Shown here: positions 45,421-54,553 of the stretch, in pieces
Layout: every line of letters begins with the position of its first letter
How positions within the stretch are numbered: the first letter of the stretch is position 1
Origin: Shewanella sp. MR-4
Lineage (GTDB): Bacteria > Pseudomonadota > Gammaproteobacteria > Enterobacterales > Shewanellaceae
Length of the DNA stretch: 64,000 nt
NCBI RefSeq assembly: GCF_000014685.1
Contig: NC_008321.1
Span: 1,981,001-2,045,000 of the forward strand
Direction: 5' to 3'
The notes under the pieces: model-generated
Told to the model about the DNA's origin: nothing
Databases searched by the model: none
What the model saw: only the letters and a program-made list of their open reading frames with translations
Program-made: the position numbers and the translations under genes

Positions 45421-47109
45421 ATGTCGAAAAATATTACTGGGGCGGAATACCCACTGTCGAAGATTTTTAGCTCAGATTTTGACTATGAAATCCCGCCATA
45501 TCAACGACCTTATGCCTGGACCACCGAACAAGCGGGCGAGTTGTTTGATGATCTGTACGATTTTTACAGTCATGAGGCTGAAGAAAGTTATTTCTTGGGC
45601 AGTATTGTGCTCATCAAAGAAGAAAATATTCCTCACGCCAAAGTGATTGATGGTCAGCAACGACTCACCACATTGACGATTTTGATTGCAGCGTTGACGT
45701 CACTTATTGACGATAAAGAGGCGCGCGCTGAATGTTTTGCGTACATTCAAGAGCCTGGTAAAAAACTGCAGGGCATACCCGCAAAACCCAGATTAGCGTT
45801 ACGTCAGCGTGATAGAACATTTTTTGCTGACACAGTGCAAGCTTTGAATTTTACCGCATTGGCGGCACTGGATATTGCAAAGTTGGAAAATGAATCACAA
45901 ATCAATATTCGTCAAAATGCGTTGTTGCTGAAGGAAAAACTGCAGTCCAAGTTTACTGAGGACGAACTGCTCATTAAGTTTGGTATGTTTTTGATGACGC
46001 GTTGTTTCTTGGTGGCGGTGACGTCGCCGAGCCAGCAGTCTGCTTTCCGGGTTTTTTCTGTGCTCAATAATCGTGGTTTGGATTTGCTGCCATCGGATCT
46101 TATAAAAGCTGAGGCAATTGGGCAGATCTCAGAAGCTAAGCGCGAATCTTTTAATGATAAATGGGAAGAGATAGAGGTAGAAACCGGGCGTAATGGTTTC
46201 AACGATCTTCTAACCTATATCAGGATGATTTACGCCAAAAGTAAGGCAAAACGTGCGCTAATCGATGAATTCCGTGAGCATGTGCTGAGCAAGGTGACCC
46301 ATCCTGAGGTGTTGATTAATAATGTTATTACTCCTTATGCCGATGCTTATTTAATAGCAAGGGATTGCGCTTACCAAGCGACTCACAATGCTGGCGATAT
46401 TAATCAGTTGTTTTATTGGTTAAACAGAATTGATAACTCTGACTGGTTACCCGTTGCTATTCACTATCTGGCTAAGTTTGGCACAGACAGTGATGCGGTT
46501 TTAGACCTCGTTTCCAGCTTAGAACGTTTAGCTGCCAAGCTACACATCTGTGCCGCTAATATTAATGAACGGATAGAACGTTATGCCCAAATTTTGGCCG
46601 AAATAGATGCCGCTGTCTCACCCGGTATTACTTGTATTAATTTAACGCAAAATGAGCAAGACGAGTTTTTAGCTGCAATTGATGGCAATGTTTACTATTT
46701 AACTGCGCGTAGACGTAATTACCTGATTTTGAGAACTGATTCATTTCTGACAGATGCTGCCGCCAAATATGACCATTCGATTCTGACCATTGAACATGTA
46801 TTACCGCAAACGGTTGAAGCCGGCTCTGAATGGGAAGCGAATTGGCCCGATGTTGAGATTCGCGACAGCTGGACTCATCGCTTAGCTAACCTGGTACCAC
46901 TCACCCAACGTAGAAATTCATCAGCATCAAATTTTGATTTTGAGCGCAAGAAGACTGCCTATTTTGGCGGTAAAAGTGGGGTGTCATCATATGTGTTGAC
47001 GACGCAGGTGCTAAGTGAGGTTAATTGGACACCGGATGTATTAGCCCGTCGACAAGCTGACTTGGTCACTTTATGCAAGAAAAATTGGGGTTTAGATGTT
47101 AGTTATTAA
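45421..47109 (+). CDS. brxU: BrxU/GmrSD-like type IV restriction enzyme (DUF262-DUF1524)
   Basis: The product is 562 residues. The DUF262 part has IPPYQRPYAW (about 24-33) and DGQQRLTTL (about 77-85), an NTP-using ParB/sulfiredoxin-like domain. The C-terminal DUF1524 part has TIEHVLPQT (about 456), then HRLANLVPL and NSSASNFDF, an HNH nuclease with His/Asn residues present. Single-chain GmrSD enzymes cut DNA with modified cytosines. BrxU of this family is encoded inside BREX operons and complements BREX against modified phages. Here it sits between pglX (5 bases) and pglZ (14-base overlap), so it belongs to the operon. Confidence 0.88.
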   Translation: MSKNITGAEYPLSKIFSSDFDYEIPPYQRPYAWTTEQAGELFDDLYDFYSHEAEESYFLGSIVLIKEENIPHAKVIDGQQRLTTLTILIAALTSLIDDKEARAECFAYIQEPGKKLQGIPAKPRLALRQRDRTFFADTVQALNFTALAALDIAKLENESQINIRQNALLLKEKLQSKFTEDELLIKFGMFLMTRCFLVAVTSPSQQSAFRVFSVLNNRGLDLLPSDLIKAEAIGQISEAKRESFNDKWEEIEVETGRNGFNDLLTYIRMIYAKSKAKRALIDEFREHVLSKVTHPEVLINNVITPYADAYLIARDCAYQATHNAGDINQLFYWLNRIDNSDWLPVAIHYLAKFGTDSDAVLDLVSSLERLAAKLHICAANINERIERYAQILAEIDAAVSPGITCINLTQNEQDEFLAAIDGNVYYLTARRRNYLILRTDSFLTDAAAKYDHSILTIEHVLPQTVEAGSEWEANWPDVEIRDSWTHRLANLVPLTQRRNSSASNFDFERKKTAYFGGKSGVSSYVLTTQVLSEVNWTPDVLARRQADLVTLCKKNWGLDVSY

Positions 47110-49135
47110 CTATTTAATCGAGCAGTTGCGCAATGCTGCTGCCTATAACAAGTCAGTTCAAGTCAAGCCTGCTGCGGTGTTGTGGACCGATGAGCTGTGC
47201 CAATGGCAAAGTGCGATGCCATTAATCAAAGAATATTTACCTGAACTGCTAGAGTTGGGCGAGTATCAACCTGAACAGCGTACTGGCCCTGCAATTTGGC
47301 TCAAATGTGCCATTGCCGGCGTATTAGACGAAGCACCGTTGGTTGAAGAACGCACGCCCATCATCTATCTCCCTGGTGTGGGGCGTAAGGCTCTGCGTGC
47401 CATTGAGGAATGTCCGGATGAGTTAAGACCCTTAGCCGAGCTGCAATACCGTGGCAGCTGGTGGGCCTATAATACTGCTGGACGAGACTGGAGTGTTGGC
47501 TCGTTTTTGACGAACCCAAGGGTTGGACTAGAGCTGGATGTGGCTAAAGATAACAGTACTCAAGAGGTCATTCCCAAAGTGCTGCGTGATTTACTTGAAA
47601 CCCAAGTGGATGCACTGAAAGGTCGTCGTTTAGAGGCGAAAGACTTTCAAGAGTTGGTATTTAACGATCCCATTAAAGATTTGCTGGGGTGGCTTAATCA
47701 TCCCAGTCAGAAACGTGCCCAGTGGGATGAAAACAAGTGGCAACTATTTTGCCAAACCTGCGAGAGTGAATTCGGTCTGAAACCAGGTGATGATACCCAT
47801 CAGCAGATGTTGGCAGCCATGCTTAATGCCGAGGGGCCTTGGGCTGAGGTGTGGCAGCGGTTTGAGGATTCGGCCCATAATCTGCATTCTCTCCTCACTG
47901 CGATTGCTACGCTTGTGCCAGTCGATTTGGCGGCGGATTTTAGTCATTACCCCATCGAAAACGCCCGCGAAGAGCAGAGATTGATGAATGCCCTAGTGGC
48001 GTTGGGGCAGGGCGAACTGAGCTTGGTTAGGAGCAACATTGCGGATTTGTATAAAACCCATCAGGTGCGTGAAAGCTGGCTTTGGTATCGCTTAGGACAA
48101 TCTAAGTATCTGCAAATTTTGGCCGAGCTTGCCAAAGTGGCGAAGCTGACGGCGCAGCCGTTTACCCATCAATCACCTCAAGAGATGGCAGCCCTTTACT
48201 GTGACATTTATTGGCAAGCCGATGCCGCCGCACTTCAGGCGATGGCACTGGCAATAGAGCCTCAGCAGCAAGAGCTGGTAGCAGAAGTACTTGCACTTAT
48301 CTATTCTCCTTGGCTCTCTGAAGTGACCCATAACTTCCAGGCATTGGTGAGGCGTCAGGGTTACCCAGGAGATGGTGAGATTAACGAGGCTACTGCAGGC
48401 TATTTAGCCAAGGGGTTAGTGGTGTTTTTTGTTGATGGTTTGCGTTATGACTGCGCCAAATGGTTGGAACAAAAGCTATTTGCGCGCCAAATACAGGCCA
48501 AGCTGACTAGCCAGTGGAGTGCATTGCCGTCATTGACTGACACCGCTAAAGCCGCAGTGACACCGATTGCAGGCTTGTTAACGGGAGCGCAGGATACTCA
48601 GGACTTTACGCCGTCTGTTGCGGCGACTTCGAGTGATTTCAGCGCTTATCACCTTAAAAAGCTGCTGGCAGAACACGGGTGGCAGTATTTAGAGGGGCTC
48701 GATAGTGGCGAGCCAGAAGGACTTGCCTGGTTACAAACTGGCGACCTGGATAACCTGGGCCACCAGCAGCAGCGCAAATTGCCTTTGGGGATTGATGCTG
48801 TGCTCAATGAAGTGGCCGATAGGGTTTGCCATCTGTTGGATGCAGGCTGGCGTGAGGTTCGCATTGTGACAGACCATGGTTGGTTGTGGTTGCCGGACAA
48901 ACTGCCGAAGGTTGTGCTGGATAAGCCACTGGTGCGTAAGTATTTGTCCCGCTGCGCCATTTTGCATGATAACGCCTCGACCGATCTTCCGCAGATGGGC
49001 TGGCATTGGAATAATTCGGTATCGCTTGCCATGGCCCCGGGGGTCGGTGCTTTTACCGCTGGTGACTATTACAACCATGGTGGATTGAGCTTACAGGAGT
49101 GCTTAACGCCTGTGCTGAAAATTACCAATAGTTAG
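47096..49135 (+). CDS. pglZ: BREX phosphatase PglZ
   Basis: The product is 679 residues. It is a PglZ-domain alkaline-phosphatase-fold protein: VVFFVDGLRYDCAKWL (about 442-457) holds the metal-binding Asp, LPSLTDTAKAAVTPIAG the nucleophile region, and IVTDHGWLWLPDKLPK (about 588) the second metal site. Some PglZ proteins have metal-dependent nuclease or phosphodiesterase activity. It is shorter than the ~840-residue PglZ of classic type I loci; it resembles the shorter PglZ variant, whose exact subclass I cannot assign by eye. It starts inside the end of brxU, so it is translationally coupled. Confidence 0.92.
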   Translation: MLVINYLIEQLRNAAAYNKSVQVKPAAVLWTDELCQWQSAMPLIKEYLPELLELGEYQPEQRTGPAIWLKCAIAGVLDEAPLVEERTPIIYLPGVGRKALRAIEECPDELRPLAELQYRGSWWAYNTAGRDWSVGSFLTNPRVGLELDVAKDNSTQEVIPKVLRDLLETQVDALKGRRLEAKDFQELVFNDPIKDLLGWLNHPSQKRAQWDENKWQLFCQTCESEFGLKPGDDTHQQMLAAMLNAEGPWAEVWQRFEDSAHNLHSLLTAIATLVPVDLAADFSHYPIENAREEQRLMNALVALGQGELSLVRSNIADLYKTHQVRESWLWYRLGQSKYLQILAELAKVAKLTAQPFTHQSPQEMAALYCDIYWQADAAALQAMALAIEPQQQELVAEVLALIYSPWLSEVTHNFQALVRRQGYPGDGEINEATAGYLAKGLVVFFVDGLRYDCAKWLEQKLFARQIQAKLTSQWSALPSLTDTAKAAVTPIAGLLTGAQDTQDFTPSVAATSSDFSAYHLKKLLAEHGWQYLEGLDSGEPEGLAWLQTGDLDNLGHQQQRKLPLGIDAVLNEVADRVCHLLDAGWREVRIVTDHGWLWLPDKLPKVVLDKPLVRKYLSRCAILHDNASTDLPQMGWHWNNSVSLAMAPGVGAFTAGDYYNHGGLSLQECLTPVLKITNS

Positions 49136-49144
49136 GATTTAGCT

Positions 49145-49861
49145 ATGGACGATCAACAGATCACTGAGAAAGCTACCAAAGAAGCCAAGAAAATGAAAAA
49201 AGCGGTGGCCAATAGGTTAGTTGATCATTTACCGCAGGAGGAGTCTCCGGTATCTGTTTTTATGGCAGGCTCACCTGGTGCGGGTAAAACTGAAACAGCC
49301 CGTGCGATGATCCGCGCATTTGCTAATGAGCATGGTCAAGGCTTGGTGCATATTGAAAACGATGAGCTTAGAAAAGAGTTTGAAGATTATAACGGCTTGA
49401 ATTCGCCTCTGTTTCAACGTCCCGCTACACTGTTAGTTGAGGCTATTCATGACCGCGCATTAAAGCGCAATGTAAGCTTCATTTTGGACTCAACACTCTC
49501 TAGCTTTGACAAGGCAAAAGACAACATTGTACGCTCCATAGGACATGAGCGTTACGTGCTTATTATCTTTGTTTATCAGGAACCTGAACAAGCATGGAAA
49601 CTGGTGAAAGCGCGGGAGAAAGTTGAAGGCAGGCGAGTACCTGAAGCAGTGTTTGTTGAGCAGTTTCTGGAATCGCAACGCGTGGTAAGTGAACTTAAAC
49701 GCCATTTTAAAGACAAAATTAATATTACGTTCATCGAAAAAAACATTGACGGTGACAACGATAACCCCCACTTTAATGTGACTGACATTGACGCGTTATT
49801 GCGCAAAAAGTACAATCGCCAGTCCTTAGAAGCCATCGTTGGCCTAAATCCAGTTACATAA
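49145..49861 (+). CDS. Zeta-toxin-like P-loop kinase
   Basis: The product is 238 residues. Walker A is MAGSPGAGKTETARAM (about 39-54), followed by HIENDELRKEFEDYNG and RNVSFILDSTLSSFDKA, as in zeta/PezT and related small-molecule kinases. REKVEGRRVPEAVFVEQFLE is the lid-like region with arginines. Zeta toxins phosphorylate UDP-N-acetylglucosamine; the substrate here is unproven. It starts 10 bases after pglZ, so it is expressed with BREX. A 53-residue gene follows with a strong ribosome-binding site and could be its antitoxin. It sits where brxL is expected in type I BREX. Confidence 0.82.
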   Translation: MDDQQITEKATKEAKKMKKAVANRLVDHLPQEESPVSVFMAGSPGAGKTETARAMIRAFANEHGQGLVHIENDELRKEFEDYNGLNSPLFQRPATLLVEAIHDRALKRNVSFILDSTLSSFDKAKDNIVRSIGHERYVLIIFVYQEPEQAWKLVKAREKVEGRRVPEAVFVEQFLESQRVVSELKRHFKDKINITFIEKNIDGDNDNPHFNVTDIDALLRKKYNRQSLEAIVGLNPVT

Positions 49862-49872
49862 GGGAGGAAGTG

Positions 49873-50034
49873 ATGCTATCTAAGCGTGAAAGAGTTAAAT
49901 CAACAGCTTTCTCTGATTTTGTGCGTAATGCATCATCTAGAGAGAAAAAGAAGTTCTTTGACAAGATTGTGAAAGAGACCATTCAAGAACAGAAAGAGAT
50001 GATCGCTAAGGCAAGCAAAGCTGATTGCTACTAA
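49873..50034 (+). CDS. Small protein downstream of the zeta-like kinase (possible antitoxin)
   Basis: The product is 53 residues, highly charged: it opens MLSKRERVKSTAFSDFVRNA, continues with SREKKKFFDKIVKETI and ends KADCY. It is predicted to be one or two amphipathic helices. It begins 11 bases after the kinase stop with an AGGGAGGAAGTG ribosome-binding site, one of the strongest in the island, which supports real translation. A terminator lies 18 bases after the stop. The pairing suggests a toxin-antitoxin unit with the antitoxin second; classical epsilon/zeta modules have it first. Confidence 0.7.
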   Translation: MLSKRERVKSTAFSDFVRNASSREKKKFFDKIVKETIQEQKEMIAKASKADCY

Positions 50035-50051
50035 GCATGTTCTATGACGAT

Positions 50052-50078
50052 AAGCCGCTTTTTATAGCGGCTTTGTTA
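50052..50078. terminator. Bidirectional terminator, BREX/zeta operon vs helicases
   Basis: AAGCCGCT pairs with AGCGGCTT around TTTTAT, with TTGTTATTT on the plus side and A-rich sequence on the other. It sits between converging transcripts, directly at the stop codon of the minus-strand helicase. Confidence 0.8.
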
Positions 50079-51929
50079 TTTAAAGATACTGTCACTGCGA
50101 ATTTTTGAAATTTGGATTGGATCTTGCCGTTTTTGGTCGGTGAGTGACTGAGAAAATTCGCCCCGTTGATAAAGTAGAATGAGAGTATTGTCATATTCGC
50201 AGCCGAGAACTTGGCAAATTTCTGTCATGTCATCGGCATCCATTGCACGTTTAAAAGCATCTTTTTTGCGTGATAAATTGTAAGTGCTAAAGATAGTTGC
50301 CATTACGCGTTTATCTGCCGTTATTTCTCCACCGCCAGGATTTACCACTTGGTTGAATTCCACCTCAATGCCATCGTTCAATTTAGCAGTGAAATCAATT
50401 GCTCTTGATTTAGCACAACTTGGCGTGTAGTCGTCATAAGTGACACCATTGACCCATTGCGCTTTAATCCAGTTTTTGTCGTCGCCTTTCATGGCTCGAC
50501 CACTTTTCGGGTAGGGTGTTCCTTCTGCTAAAAATTCACCGCGGATGAGCTGAATGGCTTCAAGCACCTCAGGATCAGACGTATAGGCACTAAAATCAGC
50601 GTCTATACAGCAGAGCTTGGCGGGTACGGCGATATATCCCTTAGTTAGATAGGTCGCGGAATCATCAAGTTTTTTAGTGAGTTGAACTTGTGGTTCCGGT
50701 GCGATCATTGTGCCGCGATCGAATCCTCTCACCTGATACTTGTCGCAGATATCTTCAAAGAGTTGGTGTAAACCTTCAAAGTCTTCAGAATCATCTTTGG
50801 CTTCAAGATGATCGAGCAGATCTGAATAAGCTCTCACTGCATCTAGGTTGGTAAAGTGTTTGGCTTGGGTATTTTGATGATAACCACATGCTCTGCCGAC
50901 GTTAGCTTGAACAACGGCTGCAATATTCGCGACTGTGCTATCCCAAGTGTTGATCAAGCTTTCTTTCATATTTTGGCCAAAGTTCACACCAGCGCGAAAG
51001 CCCGCCACAGTGATTGCAATCAGTTTGTCGTCGAACATTGCTGCTGTTTCATATTCCGACTTGAAGTCATCAATACTGCAAAGTTCGTGCTCAGCGACTC
51101 CGACAAGCTTTTGGCCGATAATGTAGATTTGCTCTTCGGCAATACCATGAGCCATCAGCACTTGTTTGGCAGTCTTAGCTTGACTGGATGGGACTCTGAT
51201 GAGTGACCAACCTGGCCCTTCGTGTTCCATAAATTGACGAATGAAACGCTTTTGTAATAACGAATCATCACAAAAATCCCGTTGATCTTCACTTAACTTG
51301 ATAAGTTGGTTGTGTCGATGCATTTCGCGGATTCCATGGTAGTCACTGCCCGTTTTATGGAACACCAGCTTAGTGTGGAAATTATGTCTTAGGATTGAAT
51401 CGGCGCCAGCAGAATAGAGCGCACTGAATGGTGTTGCTGAGATAAAAACAATACAACATTCCGTGTTTTCTTTTTCGATGTAGTCAAATACCCGACTGTA
51501 TCTAATAGCCTCAATGTGGCTGCCATAGTGGCATTCATCAATGATAATGAGTTTGGGAGCCTGGTGTTTAAAGTCGGTTACTAAAGCGGATTCGAAATTG
51601 GCAAAGTTACTTATAACGATGTTAGGTGTCGGAGCTAAGTCTCTTTTGGCTTGTTCCTGTAATGCCACATCAGCCATGGTAACTAAGTACAAGGTATCCT
51701 TTAGACGTTTTCTATCGCAGATGGCTTCATCTGACAGGGCAAGGCGTTGTAATCCAGCAAGTACAAGAGCGATACCTGACTTTCCTGATTGCATTTCTGC
51801 GGCAACGACGACAGCTCGAGCGCCTGCCGAAAACTTGTCAAAAGTCTTCTTAGCCGCAATTCGTTGATGCTCATAGGTTGTTTCAATCGCTCGTTGTACG
51901 TGCTGCCGATGTTGTTCTGCAATATTCAT
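50076..51929 (-). CDS. DECH-box helicase (paralogue 1)
   Basis: The product is 617 residues of superfamily 2. Walker A is AAEMQSGKSGIAL (about 43-55), DECH box LIIIDECHYGSH (about 124-135), motif III FISATPFSAL, and motif VI VVQANVGRACGYH with the QxxGRxxG arginine. The C-terminal ~220 residues contain no recognised nuclease motif but have conserved FNQVVNPGGGEITADKR and LLYQRGEF, shared with the paralogue. It is the second gene of a two-gene operon, 14 bases after its partner. It looks like the motor subunit of a phage-defence or DNA-processing system; no methylase or nuclease gene accompanies it. Confidence 0.8.
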   Translation of the reverse strand: MNIAEQHRQHVQRAIETTYEHQRIAAKKTFDKFSAGARAVVVAAEMQSGKSGIALVLAGLQRLALSDEAICDRKRLKDTLYLVTMADVALQEQAKRDLAPTPNIVISNFANFESALVTDFKHQAPKLIIIDECHYGSHIEAIRYSRVFDYIEKENTECCIVFISATPFSALYSAGADSILRHNFHTKLVFHKTGSDYHGIREMHRHNQLIKLSEDQRDFCDDSLLQKRFIRQFMEHEGPGWSLIRVPSSQAKTAKQVLMAHGIAEEQIYIIGQKLVGVAEHELCSIDDFKSEYETAAMFDDKLIAITVAGFRAGVNFGQNMKESLINTWDSTVANIAAVVQANVGRACGYHQNTQAKHFTNLDAVRAYSDLLDHLEAKDDSEDFEGLHQLFEDICDKYQVRGFDRGTMIAPEPQVQLTKKLDDSATYLTKGYIAVPAKLCCIDADFSAYTSDPEVLEAIQLIRGEFLAEGTPYPKSGRAMKGDDKNWIKAQWVNGVTYDDYTPSCAKSRAIDFTAKLNDGIEVEFNQVVNPGGGEITADKRVMATIFSTYNLSRKKDAFKRAMDADDMTEICQVLGCEYDNTLILLYQRGEFSQSLTDQKRQDPIQISKIRSDSIFK

Positions 51930-51943
51930 AGTCAGAGAATCAC

Positions 51944-53944
51944 TCAGTAGACTGCCTGTGTTTTATCAGAAAAGTGGGATTCGTCGCTTAGTTGTCCGGT
52001 TTTCTCTGGCAGTTCATTGTGTTGTTTTTTGGCTAATGAGCGGTCAATATCGTATTCACCGCGCTTATAGAGCACCATCATGGTGTCATCTCTTTCGATG
52101 CCAAAGTGATCGCACATCTGATAAACATCTTCTTGTGACATGATTTTTTTTGCCACATCACGACGAGAAATGTTGTAAACACTAAATATGGCTGCAGTGA
52201 TGAGTTTGTTCTCCGATAGTTCGCCGGAACCTGGTGCGACAACCCGGTTAAACTCCAGTTCTTCACCATCATCGAGCATTTGGGTATACATAAATGTTTT
52301 TTCTTTCTGTGTACCGTCTGCCCGCGCTTTTTCTGGATTATCAAAACTATCACCGTTCACCCAGTGTGCTTTTATCCAATTTTTTCCTGCGCCACGCATG
52401 GCTCTGCTACCTTTTACACAAGGTGCGCCCTTAGCGGTAAATTCTTTGCGAATAATTTCTATCGCTTGCAGAAAATGCTTGTCTTGAGTGTATTGCCTAA
52501 AATTTGCATCTTCGTCGAGAAGTTTGGCTGGCACAGCAACATAACTATCAGTTTTGTAAGTCTCTACGTCCCCGATAGGTCGACGGCGTTTGTATTTTAT
52601 TGTGAGTCCCACATCTAAGCCATTAACTTGATATTCCTGGCAGATGTCATCGAAAAACTCTTTGAGCCCTTCGAAATCTGATGCTGCTTGGTCTGAACAA
52701 GTTTGTTCTAGATGATTGAGGATTGCACCGTAAGCTTCAGTGGCATTTAAGTTTGTATAGTGAGTGGACTCGTTATTGCCGTGATAACCGCACGCTCGTC
52801 CAATGTTTGCTTGAACAACAGCCGCAACACTCGCAACTGTGCTATCCCATGTTGAGATGAGATTGTTTTTCATCATTGCACCGAAGTTGATGCCCGCGCG
52901 TGCACTGGCGACGGTAATTGCAATTAGCTTATCTTCGAACAATAATGCGTCATCAAATTCTTTTTTAAAGCGTTCAATTGAGCAGTGTTCATCTTCAGGC
53001 ACACCACTCAATGAATTACCAATAATGTAGATTGAGTTTTCATCAATACCTTGGGTTTTAAGAAATTGCTTGGCTTCCATAGCTAAGCCAGCAGGAACCC
53101 TAACTAGCGACCAACCCATACCTTCATGCTGTTTAAATTGATTGATAAATGCATCGCGTTCAGCGGACGGGAACAGAAAATTGCGATTATCATCGATGAG
53201 TGCTTTTACTTTGTCATTACGTAACATTTCGCGAACGCCGTAGTACTCATCACTTGTTTTATGAAAAACCAGGCGAGTATTAAAGTCGCGTCTTAAAATC
53301 GAATCCTTGAGCGCTTTTGCTGCAATATCATTAGCTTCTTCTAAAAGCTCTAGGTCTTGGTTTGATTCTGCTTCTGTTTTGGCTTCGAGTGCTTCTTGAT
53401 ATTCGGTTTCTGCACCATACAGCGCACCAAACGGCGTTGCAGAAATAAATACCACGTTACAGCTGTCATTCTCTAGCTCTAGGTAATCAAAGATTTTGCT
53501 ATAGCGAACCGCTGCGACATTGGACCCATAGTGGCATTCGTCAATGATAATCAGTTTAGGGGGATTGCCTTTGAACTCACTTTCTAGCGTTTTTTCAAAA
53601 TTGACGAAGTTACTCACGACGACGTTTTTGGCTAACTTAAGATCTGCTTCAGCTTGCTCTTTTAATGCAGTATCAGGCATCGTGACAAGATAGAGAGTGT
53701 CTTTAAGTTGTGTACGGTCACAAATTTGTGCATCAGTTAAGCTCAACCGCTGCAGACAGCATAATGCCAGCGCAATTCCTGATTTACCCGCTTGCATTTC
53801 CGCGGCAGTAACAACGGCCCTGACTTGCTCACTTGATAATGCATTAAAAGTTTTCTGTGCAGCATTGATTTGATGAGAGTGCAGTGCGTTACTATCTAAA
53901 ATTTGCTGCACTTTTTGACGCATGTTTTGAGCTTTTGAGTCCAT
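51944..53944 (-). CDS. DECH-box helicase (paralogue 2)
   Basis: The product is 666 residues, paralogous to the next gene. It has the same order: AAEMQAGKSGIAL, LIIIDECHYGSN, FISATPFGAL, QANIGRACGYH, and C-terminal FNRVVAPGSGELSENK and VLYKRGEY. It carries an extra Glu/Ala-rich helical insertion of about 30 residues (about 180-210) after motif III, absent from paralogue 1. All catalytic motifs are intact in both, so they are not an active/inactive pair. Divergence between the two is deep. They may form a heteromer. The ATG at 53944 faces the divergent zinc-ribbon/HerA operon. Confidence 0.8.
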   Translation of the reverse strand: MDSKAQNMRQKVQQILDSNALHSHQINAAQKTFNALSSEQVRAVVTAAEMQAGKSGIALALCCLQRLSLTDAQICDRTQLKDTLYLVTMPDTALKEQAEADLKLAKNVVVSNFVNFEKTLESEFKGNPPKLIIIDECHYGSNVAAVRYSKIFDYLELENDSCNVVFISATPFGALYGAETEYQEALEAKTEAESNQDLELLEEANDIAAKALKDSILRRDFNTRLVFHKTSDEYYGVREMLRNDKVKALIDDNRNFLFPSAERDAFINQFKQHEGMGWSLVRVPAGLAMEAKQFLKTQGIDENSIYIIGNSLSGVPEDEHCSIERFKKEFDDALLFEDKLIAITVASARAGINFGAMMKNNLISTWDSTVASVAAVVQANIGRACGYHGNNESTHYTNLNATEAYGAILNHLEQTCSDQAASDFEGLKEFFDDICQEYQVNGLDVGLTIKYKRRRPIGDVETYKTDSYVAVPAKLLDEDANFRQYTQDKHFLQAIEIIRKEFTAKGAPCVKGSRAMRGAGKNWIKAHWVNGDSFDNPEKARADGTQKEKTFMYTQMLDDGEELEFNRVVAPGSGELSENKLITAAIFSVYNISRRDVAKKIMSQEDVYQMCDHFGIERDDTMMVLYKRGEYDIDRSLAKKQHNELPEKTGQLSDESHFSDKTQAVY

Positions 53945-54282
53945 TCTGGCTACCTTATTTTAAATTTCAAATACTATAACACGTTAATTTTAAGTAATAA
54001 ATTTTAAACACCGCATGTCTAATTGAAATTGTGAAGTGAGATTTCTAGATAGTCTGGTAAGTGGCGACTACACCTGCATGATGCCACTGATGTTTAAGTT
54101 AATGTGTTTGTGTATACCTTAATGTAGTTGCAGATCTGTTGCTGAGTAATGCATATACAGCAAAGATGAAAACACCGTAATTTATAGTGCAAATATTTAT
54201 TAAAAATATGATCTTAGTGAGTAGAAAAGGTTGAGTCTTATCGTGTAGCATGTGTCACATTCAAGCTTGCGTAAGGATTACC
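53945..54282. other. Divergent promoter region, helicases / HerA operon
   Basis: These 338 AT-rich bases separate the divergent helicase and zinc-ribbon genes and must contain both promoters. I see no gene, strong palindrome or clear sigma-54 element. Confidence 0.5.
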
Positions 54283-54483
54283 ATGCCTGTTCCTCCCCCT
54301 TGCACGACATTTATTTGTTCTAATTGCGACTGGCACAAAACAGTAGTGTTCAAAAGTGATGTTATTACGCGTGGCTACAACTGGTTTGATGTATGTCCTA
54401 AGTGTGGTGGGGCGCTTGAAAAACGTCCTGCAACGATGATTGAGACTGGTTTATCGAAATTGACCAATATCTTCGTAAGATAA
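54283..54483 (+). CDS. Small zinc-ribbon protein
   Basis: The product is 66 residues from the ATG at 54283 (MPVPPPCTTFICSNCDWH), chosen because GTAAGGATTACC precedes it. Two pairs, CSNC and CPKC 30 residues apart, make a zinc ribbon. It may be a nucleic-acid or protein adaptor. It lies 70 bases before the HerA-like gene, with the same orientation, and probably starts that operon. Confidence 0.75.
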   Translation: MPVPPPCTTFICSNCDWHKTVVFKSDVITRGYNWFDVCPKCGGALEKRPATMIETGLSKLTNIFVR

Positions 54484-54553
54484 TCAGTACTTTTAATTTT
54501 TTGTCAGGGATTGACGCAGTCTATATTTCTGGCTTTGTGATAAGGATTGTTGC

